Source of the DNA: Paracentrotus lividus
Lineage: Eukaryota > Echinodermata > Echinoidea > Camarodonta > Echinidae
Assembly: GCA_940671915.1 (NCBI GenBank)
Contig: CALNVZ010003426.1
Coordinates: 51,427,268 to 51,491,267 of the forward strand
Direction: 5' to 3'
DNA: 64,000 nt
Shown here: positions 45,466 through 56,339 of the stretch, piece by piece
Layout: each line of letters opens with the position of its first letter
How positions within the stretch are numbered: the first letter of the stretch is position 1
Notes under the pieces: generated by a model
Told to the model about the DNA's origin: nothing
The model's database searches: none
The model's input: the letters and a program-made list of their open reading frames with translations, nothing else
Made by a program: the position numbers and the translations under genes

Positions 45466-48400
45466 GCCTACTGTTTCCGATTAGGGGGTGGCATGGCATC
45501 GTGCCCCCAAGACGTGTTTCATCCACGTGATACATAAGTCCCTGACAACATTATTATTGTGAGACACCCTGTAAAAATACTTTCCTATATATTCCTGTCG
45601 TTTTCGTGGGCTTGTTTTGGATAGCGTCTGCCTTGTGAGCTCAATTTCTGCACTGTCGGTCTAGTAGGCAGTTTCAGTACTGTCGGTCTCATGGGCCTAG
45701 TTTGCCTATTTTCGGTCTTGTGGGTTAACTTTGTGTATTGTCGGTCTCGTGATCTTCTTTGCTCTAGTGTCTATCTAATATAGCCCTTTATTTGCTAGTG
45801 TCTGTCTTATGAGCCTTCTTTGTCTAGAGTCTATCTTATGGGCCGTCGGTCTCGTGGGTGTCGGTCTCGTGGGATGACCCCCTTCAAATATATTTGTCTC
45901 TAGCAGCAGGCGGGAGTTTGTTTAATTTAACAATATATTGCTTGTTACCTCTTAAAGTCCCCTGAAACTCGGAGATCGTGGGGAATGCGCGTTTTTCCTG
46001 AGCTCCATTGACTTGTACACAAAGTCAGTCAGGCTTACGCATGGGTCGGACTAATGGGGATTAAAATTCGGACAGCACAAACATGACGAAGTTGGCCGAA
46101 TTCAGTAAGTCAGTCGGGTCAGTAGCTTCGGTTTCTCGATTCATCAACAATAGACTCTCAACGGGTCTCTTCGTATAAATTCAAAGAGAGGACTTGTATA
46201 ATGCTCCATTTAAAAAACAAAACATAGGTTAGATTTACTTCTGAATTCTGGTCAGTTAGTCTATAGCCATGAAGGATTACCGGATTACCTCCAGACGGGC
46301 TGTCGCTGGAGATTACGCAACACGCCTCAGGCTCTGATTGGAATGTTATTATTTCATCCGAGATAAGGTGATTTCCCCATGTTTTATCAATTACGAGTCC
46401 CTTTAATGCGAGGTTGACAAAAATTTTGGGTTTGAAAATACATAAAAAATGGGCACATTCTAATATCAAAGTGCCCCTTTTTTAGATACAATTTTTTACA
46501 AGTTTACTTTTAGTATAAAAGGAGCACTTTTAAGTTTTAAAAAAGGGACCGGAGGTTGAAAAATAAAAAAAGGTAAATTTTGCCATTTTTTCCCTACTCA
46601 ATGGGATGTCGCCCTCTCTTTTCTTTTTTTTTTTTCTTTTTTTTTTAACTAACCAAAGCCTCCTCCATCCTACCCCACGAAACGCGTATAGGGTTGATTA
46701 GTCTTAAGTTGAATCTAGGTTTAAGGTTACAAACTTAGGTCTCTTGCCTAGGGGAGGAGTTGACAGGTTGAAGTAAAAAGTATGGCTGGTAAAAAATTGA
46801 AATATTTTATTTCACAGTATATGGTAAAAACAAAGGGGAAAAAAACCTTTAAACCCTTAATTCATAACGAGGCTGTTACTGTACTTTATTTATCTTTGTC
46901 ATTTATGTTTTGCTGATATTGTAAAAAAAAATCATTTTTAGGAAGTTAGAATTTCCATGGTGTAAAAATTAATAAAATCTTTTTTTTTTTACCCCAATCA
47001 AAATAAACTTTGAACCGTCTCCCAGACAATAGATCTAAGCCTGTATACACACCTAAATTTAGGTTAAAGAACAATAACAACTCTACACATCAAACGCGTT
47101 TCGTGAGGGTAGGGGGGCTTTGGTTAGCATCATGGAAAACAAAAAGGTGCCCCAAAATTAGAAGGAGAAAATCGCAAAAAAAAATTGGCATTGTGGGGGT
47201 TGACAACTTTTTTTTTTAATTTTTCAATCCGGGGTATGGTTTGGGGAACGACTAAGATATATCCCGGTTCCTTAAAAGTGAAAGAGGGGCCACTAAAGCC
47301 GGGGCAAAATGAACAAAAAACAAACAAAAATAATAATAAATAATATCCAACCTTTATGTGTAGTATACTAAAGGTTTACACCTGCCGCCCCCCCCCCCCC
47401 CCCCCCCCCCTTCCCATGGGCCCCGTACTCTAGACCCCCTTGCAGTTCACAATAGACTAGATGAGTAGTCCATCATAGCACAGCGTTGTATTAACCCTCA
47501 TGAAATTTTTTTATAAATTATATCAACAAAATTGTTAGATCACGCCTTATACACGTGCTGTGATAAGGTATTACACGTGTGTGTATGGGTTTTCCACATA
47601 AATGGGGCAAAAACGTTGTTTTTCCGTATAATGCATTCATAACTTTACAGCGTTATATCTTTTTATTAAAAAAAAGTATTACTTTGTCTTTTTCACATAC
47701 TGTTGTCCATGCATAGGGGCAAATTTCTGAAAAGTTTCGCGCTTCAGATCTTGACATGATTATTACATGAGGTAAAACAATAAGAATATAAAAATTAAAT
47801 TTTTCGAAAAAAAATGAAAAATTTCACTTTAACGCTTAAAATTTTACCTTTAATGAATTCTATTACTATTAAAATTAATACCAAATTGTAGGAAATGTTC
47901 TTTAATTTGACACCAAACTCAATGTATTCAAAACTTTTCTTCAACCAGCTGTGTTCAGAATACTAATTTTTGTAAAAGGGGCGGCTATTTTGGACGCCCC
48001 CACCTGTAGGGACCCTCCTGCAGCTGATCTGAAGAGTTGTCCGCCCTAGCGATGTTGGTTAGGGTCCATACAACAATCCTAGATAGGACAACTTTTTATA
48101 TCTCGACATGTCAGCTCCTTCAAAAATATGGGGTTTTGCTCCCTGGGTAGAGGCACATCATACGTGAAAAGACACGGCAGTATCAAACACATTAGAACAT
48201 TATAGAAAAATACTTGAAATCGGATTAAAACTAAAAGGAAACTATTGATAAACATCATTATGATAGTAGCATCACCTCGACAAAAAGCTAAAAATAAACC
48301 TTTCAATGATATCTGGATATTTTCATAAATTTCCAGTCATGTAAACATGAAACGTACGTAATGAATCCTTCAACATTGTTAAGGAAAAACACTATTGCAT

Positions 48401-49630
48401 AGAGTTTATAATTCTGATGCCGACTTTGTACTTTTCACTGCATTCCATACGTAAAATATTAATTGTTTGTTTTTTATCGGATGTATTTGAACATTTTGCG
48501 ATCAGGGGGGCGTTTCATGACAGGACCTGTTGGACGTTTTATCCGACAAACTGTTATAAACTACTGAAATGCTTGCATCTGATTGGCTGAGAGCAAATTT
48601 GTCGGATAAAATGTCCGACGAGTCCTTTGATGAAATGCCCCCCAGGATTGTCCTTTGAACTGTATCTCTTCATTTGATCGTGATGCAACTTCCTGTGGGC
48701 CAAATGGGCGCAGTCATGTTTATGATACGCTTTCTACATGAGTATGTCTTTATCTAAAAAAAATTGTATCACTATATTTTCTGTACTTTCTTATCTTAAT
48801 ATGACGTCTATGAATTGTAGTTATATGTTCTTTTGGCTGTTCATAATAAGATAATGCATATATTTATACATGCCCTATCAATTCTTTTTCCCATTGCATA
48901 TTCTGTCAGTCCATTATATCATTCTCAAGAGTTTTTCTTCTTCTGTCTTTCAGCTCCAAGAGTTCTGTTGTCCATTCCTACATGACAGATCACATTATAT
49001 ACAGTGGAAAAAGTACCTGGATTTCATATAACTTAATAAATCCAGAAATATGAATAAGTCTATAGAAAATTAAACAAACTACCACTTCTTAGAAATACTG
49101 CAAAATTGGAATTATGAGACTTTACTTATGCTGGGTATGTTTGGTTATAATAAACGATATTACATGGCAACATGTCTCGATTTGATGTTGTTCTGATACT
49201 TTTTAAATTACATTTCAATGACAATAACAATATTTTATGCTCCACATATCCAATAATCGAATTGTCCTCGTAAACGTATCTGCAGTCAATTCGCATTCTA
49301 CTCTCCCTGTTCATAAGCATTGCAACGCAAATTAAATGTGTGCATTTTTTCATTTTACCAGCCTTTCTGAATGATTTTATTTTTCATTCATCACTTTAGT
49401 TGTTGTTTTTTTCGACCAATTTCGTACATGTATATGCTGAAAGAGAAATATATATTGTAGCTTTTTTATTGTGAAAATAAATTTAGCTTAATAGGGTTGA
49501 AGTCCAATATGAAGGCATCCTGGGAGGATCTTTCTACGCTAATATTACATTGGTATCAGAAGTAGGCTAATCCCACGTCCGTCGCCCTTTTATGCTTTAC
49601 TTATTTTTATATTACCGCAGTTAGCGCGTG

Positions 49631-49686
<56 letters not shown>

Positions 49687-51042
49687 CGTGCATGTGAGTG
49701 AGAGGGTGTTTGTGAGGTTTTGCCAAGCAGTTAGCCTTCAAAAATACGAATGTCAAAATTGCCTTGCACCAAGTATAGAAAAAAGCAACCCTCATCACAT
49801 TCCAATAGTCCAAGTATTGTCCATTAATTATGAATAGACTCAAAAAGGCTTAATTACCCCCAATTAATAAATGAAACCAGAAAGTCAGGATTACTTCTAC
49901 CAGAACAAGCTTTTGTTTAAAGAAGTTTTTAAAAGATCGAGTGCTCGTTCATCCATGACAGCACAGGTATATTTTAGGTATCACTGGATAGAATAGGATT
50001 TACTCTTTTACATAATTATAAAGAATTCTATGTCTCATAGGCTACACAATTTTGAGATGAAATTCTCCAAGTGGGCTTACTTTTTTTTTAAATCTTGAAA
50101 GCACTTTACATCATCAAAACCTACCTTAGTGATGCAGATATATCTGTTGATACTGATAGAGCAGATACTCCACATGGAGCATGTACAACTGATAATACAG
50201 ACAGAAGCAGCCATGTTACAGAGGATTGATTTACTCTTGAACAATTGTGGGTAGATGTTTCCTGTGAAATCAGAAGCATAGCAACATTACATTGACAGAA
50301 ACAATCCCATTTAACAATTTATTGATTTTTACCCAAGCCGCAACTTACTCCCCAATTACATTTTTAAGAAAGTAACTCCAATTATGTTTACTATTCCAAC
50401 AAGAGGACTTCTCACTGCAAAACAATATCATAATTCCACTCGAATTTTTTTCTACTTGATGAATGCGTTATAAGAAATGATATGGTTTCCGAAAAGTTGA
50501 AAGCAGTAGAAAAATGTTTTTCACGTATCTACATTTGGGATATATGATTTTACTTTTGTAGTAATGTTTAGTCATTTCATTACTAGCTCACCTAGAACGT
50601 ACGACAAATCAACAAACGACGTCACACAGAAGTCTGCTACGGCAAGATTGAAGATGAAGATGTTAGCAACGGTATTACGTAATTTCTTGTCGATTAAGAT
50701 GGCGCCCATCACGAGCAAGTTCCCGACGTTTCCCCAGATCATACAGACGATGAAAGCAACCATGAGTACGATCTGTATAGCAGTTATATCCGCGCTAGAA
50801 CTGGAGTAAACCAGTCCGGTCGGGTTCATAGTAGTTACATCCAGTTCTGACACACCCATCGCTTTGGAGAAAGAGTCGAAGGTTAAAGATGTCATCAAAA
50901 CAGAATCATTCACGGAAATATCTGAAATGGATGGCGTTGTTAACATCCATGAGGCACCAGGAGATGACATGTTTGAGGATTCAGGCACATCTGGCTTTGT
51001 AAAGAACCACTGTTTCAAGTTGTACAATGACGACTCGAGATC
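34989..51042 (-). CDS. Class A GPCR, melatonin-receptor-like
   Basis: Minus-strand exons: 51042-50592, 50261-50125, 42376-42107, 36500-36246, 35141-34989 (stop). All GT-AG with matching phases; about 397 residues if translation starts at ATG 50970. The first exon begins at a real acceptor (TTTGCAG) and is open upstream of that ATG, so the start is unsure and further 5' exons must lie beyond 51042. Marks: N-terminal tail with NDS glycosylation site, TM1 GNVGN, TM2 LAVAD, TM3 Cys then SINRYICI, TM4 SLW, ECL2 KKMGCSF, TM5 LIPLCLVLFCY, TM6 FLTCWTPY, TM7 NSSLNSILYGITN, helix 8 FREGYKRLL. NRY in place of DRY, the following IC, and NxxxYG after TM7 are typical of melatonin receptors. The ligand is not shown. 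An apparent C-terminus in exon 4 (to 36222) is intron read-through. Confidence 0.92.
35240..35310 (+). repeat. tRNA-derived SINE-like head
   Basis: A box TGGCCTAGTGG (35244-35254) and B box GGTTCAAATCC (35287-35297) at tRNA spacing. CTGA-CCGGCAA-TCAG forms an anticodon-like stem-loop. The T stem does not pair well, so it is a derived copy. It lies just upstream of the last GPCR exon, in its intron. Confidence 0.6.
36744..36895. mobile_element. MITE family B, copy 2
   Basis: AGGACTTGTCGGACATTTTA faces GATAAAACGTCCGACAAGTC, with GCTCTCAGCCAATCAGATGC as core (opposite orientation to copy 1). Right end is a long C run. Confidence 0.85.
37286..37427. mobile_element. MITE family B, copy 3
   Basis: Same order of words as 5785-5926: GAGCATTTCATGA, GACTGTTATAAGCTACTG, GATTGGTTGAGAGCAAAT, ATGAAACGCCCC. 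More diverged (TCGCATAAGACGTCCAAC). Confidence 0.8.
37651..38845. repeat. Outer inverted pair enclosing another element
   Basis: GGCTCATTCAGCCCCC at about 37667 faces GGCTGAATGAGCCCC at about 38816, with matching flanks (GACTGGG/CCCAGTC). Another TIR element (37740-38301) lies inside, suggesting nesting. Confidence 0.55.
37740..38301. mobile_element. 562 bp element with ATGGCCCGTATTCACAAAGG ends
   Basis: Ends ATGGCCCGTATTCACAAAGG and CCTTTGTGAATACGGGCCCAT, continuing as AGCTTAAAGTTA / TTAACTTTACG. Inside, GCAGTCACACAGACAC near 37780 faces GTGTCTGTGTGACTGTAGC near 37985. A loose partial copy of the inner repeat lies at 36188-36221. Confidence 0.8.
38890..40075 (+). repeat. Tandem array of ~200 bp units
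   Basis: About six degenerate units share, in order: TTTCGGGG-type G run, AATGCCATGCTCTAATTAAT, CATATGAGGT, GAAGGTTTTTAATTTGTGTA, TCATTTTGCCATA, GTTACACAATATTTTTCTTC, TCTCTCGACAATTAGTGATA, ATTAAA. The two central units (39355-39740) are most alike. It resembles a small satellite and lies in the GPCR intron between 42107 and 36500. Confidence 0.85.
40696..41555. mobile_element. 860 bp TIR element with repeated GGGGTAGGTTGTTA words
   Basis: Ends TAGGGGAGACCGGGTATGGA and TCCATACCCGGTCTCCCCTA are perfect 20 bp inverted repeats. Inside, AACAACCTACCCCAT recurs several times in both orientations, including a palindrome at about 40888-40918. No transposase frame. The outer TA suits TA target duplication. 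Confidence 0.88.
43819..43880 (+). repeat. 31 bp tandem duplication in the left foldback arm
   Basis: AATCTTTTTAATTTGCTTGT followed by CCCCG occurs twice in a row. The right arm lacks the duplicate, so it arose after the arms formed. Confidence 0.8.
45610..45885 (+). repeat. Degenerate GTCGGTCTCGTGGG repeats at the foldback centre
   Basis: About eight imperfect copies of GTCGGTCTCGTGGG (or GTCTATCTTATGGG) spaced some 20-45 bases apart fill the central loop between the arms. Confidence 0.7.
48503..48644. mobile_element. MITE family B, copy 4
   Basis: Ends AGGGGGGCGTTTCATGA and TGATGAAATGCCCCCCA. Inner GGACGTTTTATCCGAC faces GTCGGATAAAATGTCC. The shared core GATTGGCTGAGAGCAAAT is present. Best-preserved ends of the four copies. 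It lies 350 bp outside the giant foldback, in the same intron. Confidence 0.88.
49634..49690 (+). repeat. (GT)n microsatellite
   Basis: About 50 bp of GT, then GCGTGCGTGCATG, in the GPCR intron. Confidence 0.95.
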
Positions 51043-53206
51043 CTGCAAACAAAAAAACCCAGAAAGAACATGAAAATACTATCAATGAAGAGTTCAAATA
51101 AAAAAGGTAGCATTTATCTGTATATCGGCTAATTATTCTATCGTACCCTCTCTACCCTTGTGTAGTGCAAATTGCGTGCCACAATCAGAGGTCACGATTA
51201 TCTCACAAAATAATTAGAAGAACTCACTAGCGGGGTTATATTTATTAATACATTCACCACAATATTTTCTATGACTTGGTTTATCTGTTTATCGCGGGAA
51301 TACAGTTGTATTAGCGTCTCGGTAACGCCAGGTATAAAGTAATCTAGCTCCTATGGTTGTGCCATTTTCAGCACTTCCAATTTTGAAATAAAATTACGGT
51401 TGTACAGGAAGGAAAAAATAAAAGCCATGCATTCGGACTGTTTTACAATGCTTATGATACCAGGGATAACATGAAGGTCAAAAACGCTATAATTCATTTG
51501 GGAATGTTAATAACAAACGATAGCAGGATTTTGTGCAAATGTGAATCAAATTCACGTGTAATCGAAAAGAAAAAAAAAATGTTCCAGACCTTTTTTTTTT
51601 AAGAGATGGATCAACAAATTTCCTGAAAAAGACGCTGCTGCTTCACATCTAAATATTCAATTTTTTTCATGTTCATTATTATTAATTTCCAATATAAACA
51701 AATCCAAAGATAAAAGTATGATTGCAGAACAGATGATGAATATACATTTATAAATCTGTCTCAGTAAATTCACATCATAAGGATATCTCCAGAAAACAGC
51801 GACATCACGTTTTGAATCTTACTGTAGATTTCAGTGTATGTCTCAACTCACAAGATGTGTCATGTTTCATTCTACCCTTACTTTATACATATTTGCACTA
51901 AATTCAATGTATACATGTGTACACGTACCTTAAATCCATTAGTGATATTTTTTCTCATGGGAATCTATTATCTTTGTGTTTGTTACTTCAAGGTTTCGGG
52001 GGCAAGAGAGATGTATTCCCAGACCAAATCAAAATGTCAAAGGAAGACATTATAAAGATGCCTCCTTAATAACCATGACAACATTTAGGTGGTATCATCA
52101 TTGAAATCTTCATCATTTTATGTGTGTTTCCTTTGTCAGTACCTAAACGAGTAGAGAGCCAGATGAGGGTTCATAGTCAAGAGCAAAATACGATTGAGCT
52201 TTAGAGAAGTTAAAAACCGTGTCCTCATCGAAATTTTATTCGTTCAAAGTACAGATATGTTCATTCATTACTAACTGTTGTAGCTTATGATTTGGGATCG
52301 CAGATTGGATGCGCTAGAGCATGTTATATTAAGGTGGAGGTTTATCCCTTTCATCCCTTATTGCAGCTACAGCTACTCAAATCGTCGTTAATTGTCCTGA
52401 CTTTGGGATGTTACATACCCAAAAGTTTTATTATATTAAATTATACATAATTCATAACAGGCGGATCATTCCTCATTGCAGATGTGCCTATTTTGATTTT
52501 TTTTTAATTGCCAGATATCATCCAGAAATCTTCGGGGAAAAAAATCAATTAAAAGGGTTCATAGACAACTTTTATTCTTTAGGAAGATATTGAAAAAGAA
52601 CTAAAATACCCCAAAAAACATTTTTTTTTTTTTAGATGACATCATTTGGCTATTGGCTTAATCAATCCCATTTCTTTAAATGAATTAATCAACCATTGAG
52701 ATATTTGTGAATATTTTTTTTTTAATTAAAAAAAATAATTTCAGTGTTAATACTCAAGGAGCGGTTTGTTTGGCAGTGTATGAATAATATTCAAATTCAC
52801 ACACTTCCAAAACAAATAACCTGCCTTTATCAATTTCAACATTATTGGAGGGTCGATAGCGCATTGGGCATTTTAGCAAAATGAAAAATGGCGCTATAGA
52901 AATCCTATGTATTATTATAATTAATATACAATACCAACAAAGATGTACAGAAAAAACGTTAAGCTAATTGACATTTGGCATGATTGGCTATACAAAGCCC
53001 TTTCCAATGAATAGCTTGATATAATCTGATAATATGTTTTCAAGGTAAATACTTGCCTATGAATAATGAAATGTTGTGTCCTTGTGTGGGCGGTTGCATA
53101 TACATATATGTGTGTGTGTGTGTGTGTGTATGACTTTGTGTGAATCCCCGTCCTCGCCTCATTGTCATCTTTTTTGTTATTAGTTTTATTATTACTATCA
53201 TTATCC

Positions 53207-53433
<227 letters not shown>

Positions 53434-53516
53434 ATTTCATTATCACGATAGAAAAATAAAACATAGGCCTATTATTTCCACCACTGTGGGTTAAAAGTAC
53501 TTCGTGAAGCTTATGG

Positions 53517-56339
53517 AGGTGTCACATTTACCGGGTAAATTGAACGGGTTTTCGCCGTTCACCGAAAAACAACAAATTCCAACACGGCAATAGAACGGCA
53601 CCGGCCACATTACATTTTTCTTAATTTTCACCGGGTCGGTGTCGTTCTATACCGGGTTGACCGTCCTCATATATAGTCCACGCTTTCCTTTTGTCCGTGT
53701 GATCACCGCTTGCCCGCCGGCCTCAACGCTCTCTGACAAGAAAAACAAAATTGTTTTCTTCGCCGGGTGACTCACCGTTTCCCACCGTTCGCGACCGTGC
53801 GAAACAAGTTGATACGAACGACGGGACACGGAGGATACCCGGAGATAATACACGGTGGGTCGGTGATGACCCGTCTTCTGATTTTGCCTTCGGTTCATGC
53901 CCGGCGAATATTTTGAGCATGACTGAGCATGCTCAAATTTTTCGCCGGGCATGAACCGCAGGCCTCGGTCGATGGAGACCCGGTGTACGGGCGGTATAAT
54001 GGCATTGTAAAGACGGTTTATGAATTGTGTAAGGACGGAACAAGCGCTCCTCATCCGTCCACAAAGCGGTCGTGCACGGTGGTGGTCTGAACTGGCAGAT
54101 CTTCCCTTATGGTGTCCTTAAAATCATTATATGGTGTCTTCAAACCGCCCCTTTGTTTTCGAAGCTCTCGATCTCGTCGCTCTCCTTTACAGGTCTAGAG
54201 AGGAATGATATTTAAGCTTTTCAAACATACATTATAATCTGAATATTTTATTGTCGTTGTCGGGGAGAGAATTTAAATGGGTCCTTTTATGGACATTTAA
54301 TCTAAGTAATGTCTAATCTTTCTTTGTGTGTTTGTTTGCTTGTTTTGTTTGACATTAGTTTCTAAAGTTTTATTATAACAACTTTGGAAAAATATATTAT
54401 CTACTTTCCCAATAAGCTTCAGTATAGTTTGGTCTCATACGTTTTGTGCCAAATTACATGTTCACTTTATACCCGCGTCTTCATTAAACAGAAATTGGTG
54501 TTAGTTTTTATCGAATATTATTTAATTTCTCACGAAAATGTCCCCGTGCTTTTGAAATGATTAAATCCTGTTATTTCAAATGAAATATTGTTTATCATGA
54601 TAAAAGTACTTTATCATCTTTTTTTTAATCATTATATTTGAATTGTCTAATACTTTTTCATAATCATTCATGCAATATTCTTTTAAGCCAAATTATAACC
54701 CCCATAGAATCCACATCAAGAAAAATGTCTACATCATTCATAATTCTGCAGTTTGGATGTTTTGTCATGAACCAGGATTAGTTTTTGTTTATTTTTATTT
54801 TCATTGTTTTCACACACGACTACTTTGAGTGATTTTACTGTGATTAAATAGATAATCAGAACTAAACAAGACATACCTTTATAATATATTGTATTAATAA
54901 AAATACATGCATAATGCATTGTATTCCTATATCTGAGAACCGTCTTAAGAATTCCAAAAACACGAATTTTGTTACCCATAGATTGTATATAAATTCATGC
55001 TAATTAATCCAATATCAGTAGGGTATATGGTTATGTTGTGAGATAGCAATATGAACCATTTTTCAAGGAAGCCTACACAGAATCGAAAATACAAAAAGTA
55101 AAGTTACCCAGGCCATTTCCCGACCGAAAATTTAGGGAGAAGGTGCCTAAAATGGAATTAGTTGCTTTGCCTCCCCCCCCCCCTTTATCGAACGCTCCTC
55201 CCCTAGAATAAATAAATAAATAATATACATGTATATGAATGGATGAAGTCGACCCGTGTGGAACGACTCCTACCCTGCATGGTTGTTTGAATAATGATGG
55301 ATATTGGCACGACCAAAGACCAAAACGCAGGCCCCTAATATCAATAATGATAATCAAAACATACAAAATATCATTATTTCAAAATGAAGAAACTTTGTGG
55401 GGAAAAAAAATTCTTTGAGTTTTCCCCGTCTTTTCAGAACTCTAAGATTTTTGATTTTTTGATTTGATTTGATTTATTTGTCAAGTATAAACAACATTCA
55501 CATAAGCTTGACGGGATGACCCATGAAAGCCCTAGAGCTTAGATAGAACAATATAGAACAAGATAGAACAATATAATAAGTACGACCAATTCGATATTGT
55601 ATAAAATCTATTATAAAGTATAAATAATTAAACCAGAATTGATATGAAAACGGAAACAGAGGCTAAAAGTAAATGTAACAAATGCGACAAAATATGGGCC
55701 CCCTATAAAACTATAATTTCCGAGTAAAGCAGCCCCCAAATAAAGTTGATAATCACCTCCTTGTTTATGTCATATGATTTATTCCTTATGGTATATGATA
55801 CTTTTGTTTTGTAAAAATATTACTCTGGGTATTAGTTTTTAACTCAAATTCATTTAGATATTGATTGATCTTGTTGGTAAACAATCAAGGGGACAACTGA
55901 TTTAAAAGCATAGTTTTCACGTATAGTTTCATGTACTAGGAGTTGGCAAGTTCAGCCACAAGGGGGCGTACTTGATGCGGAAAAGGGGGGGGGTGGGGGA
56001 GTTATCGATTCATGTTGCCCGACCTCACCACGGTCCATCTCCGTCCTGTAAACGGGCATGACACGGGCGCGGCGTCCTCATTCAGTCCTTTTACCGCCCT
56101 TTTAACGACTGGTCCGGTTTAAGACCGTTCTGAAATACCCGGTCATCACCCGGAAAAAACCCGGCAAGAGTTCGGCCGTTCTTTAAAAATCCTTTCGGGA
56201 ACGGGTGCCCAGCGAGCTCCTATGAACGTGTTGGACGGGCTTCAACCGCTTCCCCGTGTGCCTCACCGTTTGCCGCCGTGTGCACAAATTTGGCCAGAAA
56301 GGTGGCGAACGGTGCGCTAACACGGCTAATGTGACACCT
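53517..56339. mobile_element. 2.8 kb TIR element with GC/CpG-rich ends
   Basis: Ends AGGTGTCACATT and AATGTGACACCT are perfect 12 bp inverted repeats. Both terminal 300-500 bp are rich in CCGGG, CCGTT and CGGTG words, while the middle is ordinary AT-rich DNA. The flanks GCTTATGG and GCATTAGG are weakly alike and could be a decayed 8 bp target duplication. No transposase was recognised; the 135-codon minus frame at 53647-54054 is in the GC-rich end. Confidence 0.75.
53892..53957. repeat. Strong hairpin inside the 2.8 kb element
   Basis: GGTTCATGCCCGGCGAA and TTCGCCGGGCATGAACC are perfect 17 bp arms. Further in, TTTTGAGCATG pairs with CATGCTCAAA, leaving a loop of about 6 bases. Confidence 0.92.

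Larger units (their letters stand above)
42979..48152. mobile_element. Giant ~5.2 kb foldback (inverted-repeat) element
   Basis: Two arms of about 2.2-2.3 kb face each other. Outer ends are CCTAGGGAGCAAA (near 42983) and TTTTGCTCCCTGGGTA (near 48133). Paired landmarks from outside in: GACATGTCGAGATATAAAAA/TATCTCGACATGTC; GCAGGAGGGTCCCTAC/GTAGGGACCCTCCTGC; ACGCGTTTCGTGGGGTAGGA/TCCTACCCCACGAAACGCGT; CCCATTGAGTAGGG/CCCTACTCAATGGG; AACAAGCAATATATT/AATATATTGCTTG. The right arm carries an extra ~420 bp (about 45966-46390). The centre is ~45260-45890. No transposase frame is visible. It occupies most of the GPCR intron between 50125 and 42376. Large foldback transposons (TU elements) are known in sea urchins; identity with them is not shown. 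Confidence 0.92.

Noticed and set aside
53647..54054. 135-codon minus frame in the GC-rich end of the 2.8 kb element
   Set aside because: Contains a palindrome and element-end words; no transposase or other domain recognised.
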